From contig NC_091311.1 of assembly GCF_038502225.1 (NCBI RefSeq), positions 37,758,572 through 37,822,571 on the forward strand: a stretch of DNA of 64,000 nt, in the 5' to 3' direction. Position numbers and translations under genes: made by a program. Source of the DNA: Cherax quadricarinatus. Taxonomy: Eukaryota > Arthropoda > Malacostraca > Decapoda > Parastacidae. Positions 1 to 10,142 of the stretch are shown here, in pieces; position 1 is the first letter of the stretch, and each line of letters opens with the position of its first letter. The notes beneath the pieces were generated by a model. The model did no database searches. It was not told the origin of the DNA and saw nothing but the letters and a program-made list of their open reading frames with translations.

Positions 1-33
1 CTCAACCTCTCCATTGTTTTATCCACCTGTTAC

Positions 34-34
<1 letters not shown>

Positions 35-72
<38 letters not shown>
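35..72. repeat. (TC)n microsatellite
   Basis: This is an uninterrupted TC dinucleotide run of 19 units. The flanks are pyrimidine-rich and show no recognisable gene. Confidence 0.95.
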
Positions 73-75
<3 letters not shown>

Positions 76-616
76 CCCAACCCCATCCACATTTACATTG
101 AAACTCAACGCAGCCTTCACTCGCCTCCTCCATTTCTTTTCCTATTAGCACTGAATCAACATTTACCTTCTTCCCAGCTCCTTCATTCTTTATTGTTACA
201 ATGCCTGATACATGCACACCATTTTCCCCTTTACACCTCTCTCCTTTATCAACCAGCCCCTCCCCTTCCCTTCACACCCGACTTAGCCCTCAGAGAAACC
301 CAAATTTCAGTTCGACTACCTCTCCACTATTTCCAGAGTTATGTTGCAATGCGGAAAATAAACACTGAGAATAATCATCAATGTTCGGAAATTAGTGAGA
401 CACCGAGGGGTGTAAAATCCCAACAGCAGAGAGTTCAAAGGCTATCTAGTATGAACAGTCACGACGGGGGTCTCTTAAGGTCAGAGATACAGTAATATAC
501 AGCCAACCAGTGAATAGCAGATTACAGAATGAGTACAGGGAAAACATGGGATTACGAGGCACATTCTAGAGACAGCAGCAGCAGAGAGAATTAGCAGGAC
601 AATAGCAACACACCTC
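73..616. other. No gene recognised
   Basis: The stretch holds a 100-codon open frame at 193-495 that has no recognisable domain and sits in low-complexity, pyrimidine-rich DNA. I see no splice-bounded coding segment and no repeat family I can name. Confidence 0.5.
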
Positions 617-628
617 ATAATAAGAGAT

Positions 629-950
629 GTATATTAATGGTTCAGAGAACCGACAGTAAGATGAATTAGACACTTGGGTATATTTATTGTGGAAACTTTT
701 CATCCAGTGGTTGGCAAAACGTTTCCACAATAGATACCCAAGTGCCTTCAAGAGAGAGCTGGACAGATACCTAAAGTCAGTGCCGGATCAGCCGGGCTGT
801 GGCTCGTACGTTGGACTGCGTGCGGCCAGCAGTAACAGCCTAGTTGATCAGGCCCTGATCCATCGGGAGGCCTGGTCATGGACCGGGCCGCGGGGGCGTT
901 GATCCCCGGAATAACCTCCAGGTAACCTCCAGGTAAGTGTCTAATTCATT
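629..950. mobile_element. Foldback element 1 with degenerate hammerhead-like core
   Basis: A 12-bp direct repeat, ATAATAAGAGAT, flanks the element at 617-628 and 951-962 and marks the target-site duplication. It opens with a GGTTCAGAGAACC palindrome near 640. Inverted arms follow at about 664-690 and 716-744, ending in CACTTGGGTAT and ATACCCAAGTG. The loop between them resembles a decayed stem II of the hammerhead seen in foldback element 2. The right arm is split by a LINE 3' fragment at 745-934. There is no coding capacity. The same left-end motif and arm ends occur in the element at 6013-6958, so this is a short, older member of that family. A retroelement origin, for instance Penelope-like, is an inference from the hammerhead and the target duplication. 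Confidence 0.7.
745..934 (+). mobile_element. 5'-truncated LINE 3' end inserted in foldback arm
   Basis: The frame reads FKRELDRYLKSV, then DQPGCGSYVGLRAA, and ends at about 902. This is the C-terminal tail of a CR1-like reverse transcriptase. It is followed by two copies of an 11-bp tail unit containing ACCTCCAGGTA. The 5-bp repeat AAGTG (740-744 and 935-939) flanks the insert. A near-identical protein tail is found on the minus strand at 6073-6448. Confidence 0.8.
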
Positions 951-962
951 ATAATAAGAGAT

Positions 963-1820
963 CTCAGTCAAGGGACAATAGGCTGGTTGAACTGTGATCT
1001 GCGCATTAACCCGAAATGGAGTAAAACTAGCGGAGAAAGTTTTGAAACAATTTATTAGCCAGAACGTAAGAGAGAAGGAAGAGATGCTCCCGAATGACCA
1101 GGCTTCATTTTGTATATTAAATGAATCTGACGTGGGAGAAATAGAATATCAAGTCAGTATTTAGGTAGTGTTGAACCTTAATTATCTAGACGAATTAGAG
1201 CTGGAGAGAACATAGGAGGGGAAACAAAAACAGAAGGCAAGACTGCAAGAGACACTAGGAAATGGTAAGATGGTATGATTTCCCTCGTGGAAAATTACAG
1301 AAAAACAAGTATTGAAGAGTCTTGTTTATAAAATATTAAATGACCTTTGTTACACAAGAAAGAAATTATTAAATCCTAACCTCAGATAAAGGACAAACCT
1401 AAATAAGTAAAAATACAATAAGACAGTCGTCAACACAGGAGCTGCAGTTACACCTCTTTGAGGATGAAGGAACCATGATGTGTCGGTCTTGTAAGCGACT
1501 TCAACTCTGGTATGGACCAACGTAGAAGACGAAGTACAGTACAGATGACCTACACGCTGAGACAACATTCTGGTTGAATCAGTTTTCTACAGTTACTGCA
1601 TCTTCCTGGTAAAGACTCGTAATGAAGGCTGACGAGTGGTCGAGAAATTCAACCAGGTTCAGCTTGGCTGAGCTGACTCGTGCTACACCGCTAGTCATGT
1701 ACACACATTCCCATGACGGTACATCTCTCCTGGAGAGTTCTGCTAACTGCTCAGGTCCACAACTCGACTAAGCCAGAGAAATGTGTACTGAAAAAACTAG
1801 GTTATTTAAAGCCATGTATT
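963..1820. other. No gene recognised
   Basis: The stretch is AT-rich with many stops in all frames. The longest frame (1350-1568, minus, 72 codons) has no recognisable similarity. Confidence 0.5.
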
Positions 1821-1972
1821 AAGTAAGTAAGTAAGTAAGTTTATTCAGGTATACACAAATACTACAGTTACATAGAATTATCATACATAGCAGCATGTGT
1901 AGAGAACCTGGGATAACCCAAAAAAGTCAGACAGAGTGACTTATTTCCATTGGGGTCCTTTAGATAAGGGTC
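1821..1972 (-). repeat. Dispersed retroelement 3' end with (AAGT)5 tail
   Basis: Five AAGT units at 1821-1840 are followed by a segment containing TTTATTCAGGTATACAC and ending near TTTCCATTGGGGTCCTT. Read on the minus strand, this is a 3' end with a short tandem tail. The distal part recurs at 39318-39403 in the same orientation, so it is a dispersed family. I cannot tell whether it is a SINE or a LINE terminus. Confidence 0.6.
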
Positions 1973-3484
1973 AAGACATTAAAAGATACGATATCCAGAA
2001 AATATTGGACAACCACACTAGAACTTTCTTATACAGTGAAATCACAGTTGTCTCTCCATCAAATGACAGGTACAAGTAACGATTACGTGATAAAGTAATC
2101 AAGTTTCTCCTCGCCTCTACTGAAGAAAGAAAATGTCGAAGGCCTGAAACCCTGAAGAAAAATGGAAACAGAAGTTAGATGATTACCCTGAAAATTAGTG
2201 ACTTCACAGACGGCGACGGCGTGCCGCCTTGTGGTCATCAGACAAGTGAAAATAGCAACAATCAATCATACCCCAGTCACGCACATTAATTTACAAAGAT
2301 TCTCTCCTGTTCTTTGATGGAAACTACATAAGGAAAGATTCCCTGAATGAATTAGGAAGAGGGAAAATAGAGCCTTGCCAAGAAATGTCGTGACGCCACA
2401 AGAATGAATCAGTAAATGCAAGAATAAATAACTAGAAATGCAATGACCATAGCTAACCAGAACTGCGGAGATGCAAAAATCAGTCGGTAAAGAGCATGGA
2501 AGAAATAAAACAGGGGATTACGGCAAGTGAAGAATAAAGCAGAGCAGCTAAAAATTATTTTCCAACAATTTAAAAGGAGAAATTAAATTATTATGGAAAT
2601 TACCGAATCAAGATTCCATGATGTTGCAGTGTCTGACAAGTTGTACATGAATGGTATACAATATCGACAGGACGAAAATTATTAATTTTGTCGGTATTGC
2701 ATACAATTTAAATACAATTTAAAAGGAGGCTGTACGATAGATACGGAAGAGGAAAAATTGAAGATCCTATAGGAATAAAGTAGAGAGAAGCTCTCAATCG
2801 AGAGATATACAAGATACTGAATAACTGATTCAAGAAAAACTTCATAGTGAAATCCGTGGAGACAGTAGTAGACAGAAAGAGTTATATTCCCCCCCCCTCC
2901 ATCCCCACGCCGTCTCTGTTACTCAGAGTGAGTGCATACAAGAGCCACCTGTACTCCAGGGCTCCTACCATTCAGGTGCCCCCCCTCGTAGCCTGGGCAC
3001 CTGAAGTACCCAGACTACGAGGCTCTTGTCTGTACTTTATTTAATTAGTTAACATGTTAATTTTTGAACACTGTGTACCAGCACTAATTTCACTTTAGCC
3101 GTAAAAACCAGTTATTTTGATTCACCAGTTTCTTGTGGCTTTTAACAATGCACATTAATAAGTGGCTGAATAAGCTGTGGGTGATCGTCTCGCTTCAGCT
3201 CCGCTGTGATCAATCGTATTAATCTCTCCTTCTTTTACACTCGCAAAAATGTCATGTGAAGCTTACACAAGCAAGGTTAGATATCAGTGTAACCCACCAG
3301 ACAAAATTTCTGTCCACCTCTGCATTAGGTGGATGCTAGAATATTTAGAGGAGTGGATTCACTGGAAAATTCCATCGCGGACATTTGGCAAGGTAATGAT
3401 GATGATGGTAGAGAAAGACGGGCGAGTAGACTCCATCTTGGACTACAGGACAGTATGTGGCACTGTCTCCCAGCGGAGGCTGAG
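1973..3484. other. No gene recognised; one hairpin inside
   Basis: No open frame in this interval shows a recognisable domain. It contains a C-rich tract near 2890 and the hairpin at 2985-3021. Confidence 0.5.
2985..3021. repeat. 13-bp stem hairpin
   Basis: CTCGTAGCCTGGG at 2985-2997 pairs with CCCAGACTACGAG at 3009-3021 with one mismatch across an 11-nt loop. CAAGAG and CTCTTG lie further out as a second inverted pair. It lies in non-coding DNA. Its function is unknown. Confidence 0.7.
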
Positions 3485-5070
3485 CCATACCCTCACCACT
3501 ACCACCACACCCTCACCACTACCACCACACCTTCACCACCACACCTTCACCACCACACCCTCACCACTACCACCACACCTTCACCACTACCACCACACCC
3601 TCACCACTACCACCACACCTTCACCACCACACCTTCACTACTACCACCACACCTTCACCACCACACCCTCACCACTACCACCACACCTTCACCACTACCA
3701 CCACACCCTCACCACTACCACCACACCTTCACCACCACACCTTCACTACTACCACCACACCTTCACCACCACACCCTCACCACTACCACCACACCTTCAC
3801 CACCACACCTTCACCACTACCACCACACCTTCACCACCACACCTTCACCACTACCACCACACCTTCACCACCACACCTTCACCACTACCACCACACCTTC
3901 ACCACCACACCTTCACCACTACCACCACACCTTCACCACTACCACCACACCTTCACCACTACCACCACACCTTCACCACCACACCTTCACCACTACCACC
4001 ACACCTTCACCACCACACCTTCACCACTACCACCACACCTTCACCACCACACCTTCACCACTACCACCACACCTTCACCACCACACCTTCACCACTACCA
4101 CCACACCTTCACCACCACACCTTCACCACTACCACCACACCTTCACCACCACACCTTCACCACTACCACCACACCTTCACCACCACACCTTCACCACTAC
4201 CACCACACCTTCACCACCACACCTTCACCACTACCACCACACCTTCACCACCACACCTTCACCACTACCACCACACCTTCACCACCACACCTTCACCACT
4301 ACCACCACACCTTCACCACCACACCTTCACCACTACCACCACACCTTCACCACCACACCTTCACCACTACCACCACACCTTCACCACCACACCTTCACCA
4401 CTACCACCACACCTTCACCACCACACCTTCACCACCACACCTTCACCACTACCACCACACCTTCACCACCACACCTTCACCACTACCACCACACCTTCAC
4501 CACCACACCTTCACCACTACCACCACACCTTCACCACCACACCTTCACCACTACCACCACACCTTCACCACCACACCTTCACCACTACCACCACACCTTC
4601 ACCACCACACCTTCACCACTACCACCACACCTTCACTACTACCACCACACCTTCACCACTACCACCACACCTTCACCACCACACCCTCACCACTACCACC
4701 ACACCCTCACCACTACCACCACACCCTCACCACTACCACCACACCTTCACCACTACCACCACACCCTCACCACTACCACCACACCTTCACCACCACACCC
4801 TCACCACTACCACCACACCCTCACCACTACCACCACACCTTCACCACTACCACCACACCCTCACCACTACCACCACACCTTCACCACCACACCTTCACCA
4901 CCACACCTTCACTACTACCACCACACCTTCACTACTACCACCACACCTTCACTACTACCACCACACCTTCACTACTACCACCACACCTTCACCATTACCA
5001 CCACACCCTCACTACTACCACCACACACCACTACCACACCCTCACCACACCCTTCACTCACCACCTCACT
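3485..5070. repeat. G-free minisatellite, about 34-bp unit
   Basis: The core alternates a 14-bp module (TTCACCACCACACC) with a 20-bp module (TTCACCACTACCACCACACC), giving a 34-bp unit. The plus strand contains no G between positions 3484 and 5071. Because 34 is not a multiple of three, the frames rotate, and two long open frames cross the array. Their Thr/Pro/His-rich translations are products of the repeat. The edges show degenerate modules (CTACTAC, CCCTCACC), while the centre is nearly homogeneous, as expected for recent unequal exchange. Confidence 0.95.
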
Positions 5071-5079
5071 GTCATCACT

Positions 5080-5235
5080 ACCACCACACTTATTTAGCAA
5101 TAATACCTCCACCAGCCTCGCTCGAAGAACTCTTCTAACCCGAGTCCCATAAACATTTAACCTCTCCATTTCCCTCCCCGTCATTAACCTGCACTCCAAC
5201 CTACCCCAATTATCATAACCCATTCCAAAAACCAC
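5080..5235 (-). other. Short open frame of unknown origin
   Basis: The minus strand reads an Arg/Leu-rich stretch (MVFGMGYDNWGR, then MERLNVYGTRVRRV) that runs directly into the minisatellite. Its composition looks coding-like rather than repeat-like, but I recognise no domain, splice site or family. It may be a decayed transposon piece. Confidence 0.25.
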
Positions 5236-5397
5236 AGAAACACTGGAGGTGAAATGGGGAGGGGTGGGTGATGGGGGGAATGGGAAAGTGGGAGAGTGGA
5301 AGGTGGTTCACCAACTTTCTCGTGTTCTGCGGCTCAGCCACAGATCAACTCTAAATACTAATGCCACTAATTGCTCAAAGACAGAAGCAAAACAGAA

Positions 5398-5480
5398 AAT
5401 GCAAACCTGGGAACATAAGAATGGAGGAACACTGCAGCAGGCCTACTGGCCGCCCATACCTGGCAGGTCTTTCTCAAATC
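5398..5480 (-). mobile_element. CR1-type LINE 3' end fragment
   Basis: The segment with GAACATAAGAATGGAGGAAC, CTGCAGCAGGCC and GGCAGGTC matches the 3' terminus of CR1 copy C at 14057-14125, which is also on the minus strand. It is a short, diverged fragment. Confidence 0.6.
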
Positions 5481-5559
5481 CAATCTATCTCATCTTCATC
5501 ATTGTCTAACCAATTCCCAAAGTCGCCCAAGAAATTGAGAACACAAGAACATAAGTTAG

Positions 5560-5990
5560 CTTGAATACCTCAAGTATCTGGATTTTATCTAGTCTGGTAC
5601 ATTAGTATCCCTGGCACTGATCCTTCGGAAAGTACATTTCTCTATGGTACTTGATCCACTACAGAACTTAGGTAACTTATGGCTCAATCTCTGGTGGGAA
5701 ACCTTGTCATATTCTGTCTTGCAGTTCAAGCTGTCCTGTCTGACTTTTAGTAACATTCATAGAACTTGATTTAATCTTGAATCCATGTTGACTCTTCACT
5801 GATGAGGCTCCTTTCTAGCTTTCTTAACAGGATGTACGTTTAAGTGTTTCTGGCCTATACTGTAGTTCGGTACCCCTTCTTAAATATATTGACAACATTG
5901 GCCATCTATCAGCTGTCCAATAGTTTAATCTCTAATGCTTGCTAAAATTCTTAACAGTGGGGATCAAATACTAGCCCTGTTCCTTCCCTT
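5560..5990 (-). pseudogene. Strongly decayed LINE reverse transcriptase
   Basis: On the minus strand, pieces resembling reverse-transcriptase motifs appear in broken frames: SLISEEST followed by WIQD (compare the QHGF block of LINEs), then YDKVSHQRLSHKL (compare AFDKVPH-RL). Many stops and shifts separate them. The family is probably CR1-like. This is weak similarity read by eye. Confidence 0.4.
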
Positions 5991-6072
5991 AGTATCCATG
6001 TGGATGTGTTGTAGATGAATGGTTCAGAGAACCGACACGTTGATAAATTAGACACATGTGCAACTCTTGGGT

Positions 6073-6448
6073 TACCTGGAGGTTACCTGGAGGTTATTCC
6101 GGGGATCAACGCCCCCGCGGCCCGGTCCACGACCAGGCCTCCCGATGGATCAGGGCCTGATCAACTAGGCTGTTACTGCTGGCCGCACGCAGTCCGACGT
6201 ACGAGCCACAGCCCGGCTGATCCGGCACCGACTTTAGGTATCTGTCCAGCTCTCTCTTGAAGGCAGCCAGGGGTTTATTGGCAATTCCCCTAATGCTTGA
6301 TGGGAGGCTGTTGAACAGTTTTGGGCCCCGGACACTTATGGTGTTTTCTCTTAGTGTACCAATGGCGCCCCTACTTTGTATTGGCGGCATTTTGCATCGC
6401 CTGCCCAGTCTTTTACTTTCGTAGGGAGTGATTTCTGTGTGCAGAAAT
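6073..6448 (-). mobile_element. 5'-truncated LINE 3' end nested in foldback left arm
   Basis: The minus strand reads the C-terminal part of a CR1-like reverse transcriptase: RLGRRCKMPPIQSRGAIG, ISVRGPKLFNSLPSSIRG, FKRELDRYLKSV, then DQPGCGSYVGL, to a stop near 6105. Two 11-bp tail units (TACCTGGAGGT on the plus strand) follow. The host arm is interrupted between CTTGGGT and ATCTTTATTG, as shown by the intact right arm at 6921-6941. No clear target duplication is visible. It is the same family as the 745-934 copy and retains more of the 3' coding end. Confidence 0.8.
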
Positions 6449-6506
6449 ATCTTTATTGAGGAAACGTTTCGCCACACAGTGGCTTCATCAGCCCATACAA
6501 AGGAGA
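6449..6506 (-). ncRNA. Hammerhead-ribozyme-like core, left arm
   Basis: On the minus strand, CTGATGA (6491-6485) is followed by one extra A, then a 5-bp stem II (GCCAC/GTGGC, TGT loop) at 6483-6471, then GAAACG. The bases GGG before CTGATGA can pair with the TCC after ACGTT to form inner stem I. This copy has GGG where the right arm has GGA. Activity has not been shown. Confidence 0.6.
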
Positions 6507-6876
6507 ATCTTGAAAAACAGGAGGAGAATGAGGTAATCAGTCCCTCAACCTTGAGTCGATGTGGTCAGTCCATCAATCTTGAATAGAGTACGGCATAAGT
6601 GCAGAGAAGGAGCTTATAAACCGTAGGCAGGAGAGGTGCAGCAGTCGTAGGTGAAGTCACATACTTGAGAATTCTTCGCTTGCCTAACCCTTGGGCACGA
6701 CCTACTTCCACATTGAACAAATGTGACTTCACCTACGACTGCTGCACCTCTCCTGCCTACGGTTTATAAGCTTCTCCGCACTTATGCCGTACTCTATTCA
6801 AGATTGATGGACTGACCACATCGACTCAAGGTTGAGGGACTGATTACCTCATTCTCCTCCTGTTTTTCAAGATTCT

Positions 6877-6932
6877 CCTTTGTATGGACTGATGAAGCCA
6901 CTGTGTGGCGAAACGTTTCCTCAATAAAGATA
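6877..6932 (+). ncRNA. Hammerhead-ribozyme-like core, right arm
   Basis: The core CTGATGA is at 6889-6895. An extra A (6896) is followed by stem II, GCCAC (6897-6901) and GTGGC (6905-6909) around a TGT loop. GAA (6910-6912) and ACGT (6913-6916) come next; ACGT is self-complementary and would give a minimal stem III. The predicted cleavage position is after U6917. Stem I pairs GGA (6886-6888) with TCC (6918-6920), then an internal loop, then CTTT (6878-6881) with AAAG (6926-6929). Known hammerheads use a C-U-G-A-N-G-A core followed by G-A-A. An extra A after the first block is known from a chrysanthemum viroid hammerhead (recalled, not looked up). Very short stem III is typical of retroelement hammerheads that cleave as dimers. 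Confidence 0.65.
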
Positions 6933-7114
6933 CCCAAGAGTTGCACATGTCTAATTTATGGATGTGTTGTCAGGTTTTGGCTCTTGCTGTGTCCATTTCC
7001 TTTAGTATCTTCACTTCTTTGTCGTATGGATGTCCTGTAATGTTATGTCATGGCTCCAATGTTCTATGTTCCAGGGGTTTTAAGGGTCACCAGAGCTTAT
7101 GCTTATATGGAGAC

Positions 7115-7340
7115 CAGAACTGTGCTGCGTAATCTAGGTGAGGCCTTACTAATGATATATAAAGCTGTAGTGTAAAAGTTGGACTTCTGTTGCTTACACT
7201 CCTTGATATAAATCCCAATAATCTCTTTGCCTTATTACGTACGCTTAGGCATTGCTGTGTTGGTTTAAGGTCGCTGCTTGCCATAACCCCCAAGTCCTTT
7301 TCGCAATCTGTATGGCTAAGCTCTACATTATTACGACTAA
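7115..7340 (-). mobile_element. CR1-A-type LINE internal fragment
   Basis: The minus-strand frame reads NNVELSHTDCEKDLGVM, KPTQQCLSVRNKAKRLLGF and LVRPHLDYAAQFWSPY. These match the C-terminal region of the CR1 copies at 9345-9575 and 13640-13865. The fragment is truncated at both ends. Confidence 0.9.
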
Positions 7341-7439
7341 GCAATGCTACCAAAGGTAGATCTACCAACATTCATATATTAAAAATATTGTCAGAACAAA
7401 CGTTTTGAAGGGAAACTTGTATCACTACCTACTTCAAAT

Positions 7440-7535
7440 ATCAGATCAGCCAGATTGTGGGGGCAAGTAGGCCTGCGGGCCACTAATAACAATAGCCTGG
7501 TTGATCAGGCTGTCATTAAGGAAGTCTAACCTCAG
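7440..7535 (+). mobile_element. Diverged LINE 3' fragment
   Basis: The plus strand contains CAGATCAGCCAGATTGTGGG and CCTGGTTGATCAGGCTGTC. It can be read as DQPDCGG, then a GLRATNNNSLVDQA-like tail, which parallels the LVDQAL tail at 745-934. It is an old, short copy. Confidence 0.6.
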
Positions 7536-7619
7536 GTTGGGCTACGAAGGAAATCCACTGAAACCTATCATAGGTGTGGCATACAGACAGAGGCAAAACC
7601 ACAAGGTAGATGGAAAACA

Positions 7620-7690
7620 GTAGTAATAGTAGTAGTAATAGAATAATAATAGTAACAGTAACAGCAGCAGTAGTAATAGTGATTGTATAG
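7620..7690. repeat. AGT/AAT-rich simple repeat
   Basis: This is an imperfect trinucleotide tract of AGT, AAT and CAG units. The leucine-rich frames that cross it are products of the repeat. Confidence 0.8.
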
Positions 7691-8024
7691 AGAAGACGGG
7701 TATATAGCACATACACGAAGTGAACCTGCAGCTGCGTTCAGGATGAAAAAGCGAACAGGTCGATAAGCTTAGCTTGCAAAGCTTCAATTAAAGGAAACTG
7801 AATCCAAGGAGACAACCAGAAAATAGGATACCAGGGGGAGGGGCGGGGGATGTCACCCCCCTTCCCCGGCCACCCACGGGGCTCAGGAATTTTTTTATTA
7901 AACTTAACGACACGCGCAATTTACTTATATCTTGTTGTACTACCATACTAGCCATGTGCTGGCACCTGGCTACCCAGGAACCTGCTGCTCTCAAGCCTAA
8001 TGCAAACTTGGGTACAGCTGACTT

Positions 8025-8110
8025 TTCAGAGGGTGCCTTGATGCTGGCAAACGGCTCTTGATTGAAGGAACTGGAACTACCCAACCCTCCCCCTTTCTTG
8101 GTTCAGTCCT
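8025..8110 (+). repeat. Dispersed repeat family R, partial copy
   Basis: The segment contains GCCTTGATGCTGGC, CGGCTCTTGATTGAAGGAA and a CCTCCCCCTTTC end. It parallels the left part of the fuller copy at 31690-31855. Confidence 0.5.
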
Positions 8111-8364
8111 GCTGCTATTCTAATGCGCTCTGTCACCCCTGCGGGTTTACCTTTCCCCCACGGGTACGTAAATAATGGTGCCATGAAAAACTTCTTAAAT
8201 ATTCTCACCCACTATACTTACATCGGCCAAGTTCGTGTTTTCTCTAGCTTTTTATTCAGGTCTTTGAAAGCAATTTTTGCCACCAACAAAATATTTTCGA
8301 CAAGTTGAGAACAATTTGTGTAAATTTGCATGTGTGGTGGGTCGGTGGTTTGCTGGTTGATCGA

Positions 8365-10142
8365 TTTTTTAAATAATTATTTTCTCTCGGTTTTTACACA
8401 GGAAGACACTAACAATATTCCAGTAATTAATTTTTATAGTGGGCCAGAAGAAGATAAATTATGTAACATCACAGTCACTAGTGAAATGGTTGTGAAGCAG
8501 ATAGACAGACTGAAGAAAAATAAGTCACCAGGTCCTGATGAGGTTTTTTCAAGGGTTCTTAAGGAATGCAAAATGGAACTCTGTGAACCATTAACTAATA
8601 TTTTTAATTTATCTCTTCAAACAGGTGTAGTGTCTGATATGTGGAAGATGGCTAATGTAATTCCTATTTTTAAAACAGGGGACAAGTCAATACCGTCAGA
8701 TTACCGCCCAATAAGCCTGACCTCAATTGTAGGCAAATTACTAGTCAATTATAGCCGAGATTATAAGAAGCCATCTCGATAAGCATAGCTTGATTAAGGA
8801 TTCTCAGCATGGATTCACAAGAGGCCGGTCTTGTCTAACTAATTTATTAACTTTCTTCAGTAAAGCTTTTGAGGCTGTTGACCACGATAAAGAATTTGAT
8901 ATTATTTACTTAGATTTTAGTAAGGCTTTTGATAGAGTTCCGCACCATAGACTGTTAAAGAAAGTGGCAGCTCATGGCATTGGAGGAAAAGTGCACTTGT
9001 GGATCGAGTCATGGCTCACAGACAGGAAGCAGAGAGTGTCCATAAATGTGGTTAAATCCGAGTGGGGATCTGTAACAAGTGGCGTTCCACAGGGATCAGT
9101 CTTGGGCCCGTTGTTGTTTATAATATATATCAATGATCTTGATGAGGGAATTACTGGTGATATGAGCAAATTCGCCGATGACACAAAGATAGGTAGGATA
9201 ATTTATTCAAACGTAGATGTTATGGAATTTCAGGAGGATTTAAACAAGCTCTATTCTTGGTCAGAAAAGTGGCAGATGCAGTTCATTGTAGATAAATGCA
9301 AGGTTCTGAAGCTCGGGAGTGCCCATAACCCTAGTACTTATAAGTTAAATGATGTAGAACTTAGCCATACAGATTGCAAAAAGGACTTGGGGGTTATTGT
9401 GAGCAGCAACCTTAAACCAAGACAGCAATGCCTAAGCGTACGTAATAAGGCAAATAGATTACTGGGATTTATATCAAGAAGTGTAAGCAACAGAAGTCTA
9501 GAGGTTATACTGCAGCTTTATACATCATTAGTAAGGCCTCACATAGATTATGTAGCTCAATTCTGGTCTCCATATTACAGAATGGACATAAATTCGTTAG
9601 AAAACATTCAGCGTAGGATGACTAAATTAATACATAGCATTAGAAATCTTCCTTATGAAGAAAGATTGAAGACTCTTAAGTTACATTCACTTGTTAGACG
9701 AAGAATGAGGGGAGACCTGATCGAAGTGTATAAGTGGAAGATAGGTATTAATAAAGGGGATATTAATAAGGTCTTGAGGATATCTCTCCAAGAGAGAACC
9801 CGCAGTAATGGATTTAAATTAGACAAGTTTAGATTTAGAAAGGACATAGGAAAGTATTGGTTTGGAAATAGGGAAGTTGATGAGTGGAACAGTCTACCTA
9901 GTTGGGTTACTGAGGCTAGGACTTTGGGTAGTTTCAAATTTAGGTTGGATAAATACATGAGTGAGAGGGGTTGGATCTGATTGGGACTTGCAAATGAGTG
10001 GATAGAGTTATCAGAGATTATTTCTTGGGTAGCATTGAAAATTGGGTTGGGCAAATGTTTTGTTAGTGGGATGGATTATAAAGGACTTGCCTAGTATGGG
10101 CCAACAGGCCTGCTGCAGTGATCCTCCTTTCTTATGCTCTTA
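8365..10142 (+). mobile_element. CR1-type LINE, copy A (5'-truncated)
   Basis: From 8365 the sequence matches copy B from 12655 onward at high identity, so copy A lacks ORF1 and the endonuclease. It ends after CTGCAGTGATCCTCCTTTCT with a short ATGCTCTTAT tail. It is followed at once by copy B in the same orientation. Confidence 0.9.
8397..9980 (+). pseudogene. Copy A reverse transcriptase, one frameshift
   Basis: This is the reverse-transcriptase domain of a CR1-type LINE, which would copy element RNA at the target site. The first part (to 8782) shows SPGPDEVFSRVLK and DYRPISLTSI. The reading then shifts by +1 and continues from about 8783 with QHGFTRGRSCLTNLL, DIIYLDFSKAFDRVPH (first catalytic Asp), GVPQGSVLGPLLFIIYINDL and KFADDTKIG (the catalytic FADD box). 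The C-terminal region ends at 9980. Copy B has its frame break at the same place. No endonuclease precedes it, so this copy cannot move by itself. Confidence 0.85.

Larger units (their letters stand above)
6013..6958. mobile_element. Foldback element 2 with hammerhead cores in both arms
   Basis: The 12-bp repeat TGGATGTGTTGT (6001-6012 and 6959-6970) flanks the element. The left end carries the GGTTCAGAGAACC palindrome also seen in element 1. Two arms of about 213 bp, at 6449-6662 and 6721-6932, are near-perfect reverse complements around a 58-bp loop. The arms continue outward (AACTCTTGGGT and ACCCAAGAGTT), but the left one is split by a LINE fragment at 6073-6448. Each arm carries a hammerhead-like core, on opposite strands. 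No protein is encoded. A hammerhead plus a fixed-length target duplication suggests RNA-mediated movement by a partner such as a Penelope-like element. That is inference. Confidence 0.75.

Noticed and set aside
3485..5070. CRISPR array
   Set aside because: The repeats are contiguous without unique spacers, and the genome is eukaryotic.
3249..5152. Two plus-strand frames of more than 600 codons over the minisatellite
   Set aside because: They exist only because the repeat contains no stop codon in those frames. The proteins are pure Thr/Pro/His repeats, with no splice sites or domains.
5780..5830. Another hammerhead core at ACTGATGAGGCTCC
   Set aside because: There is no GAAA block after a stem II hairpin, and the flanks do not pair.
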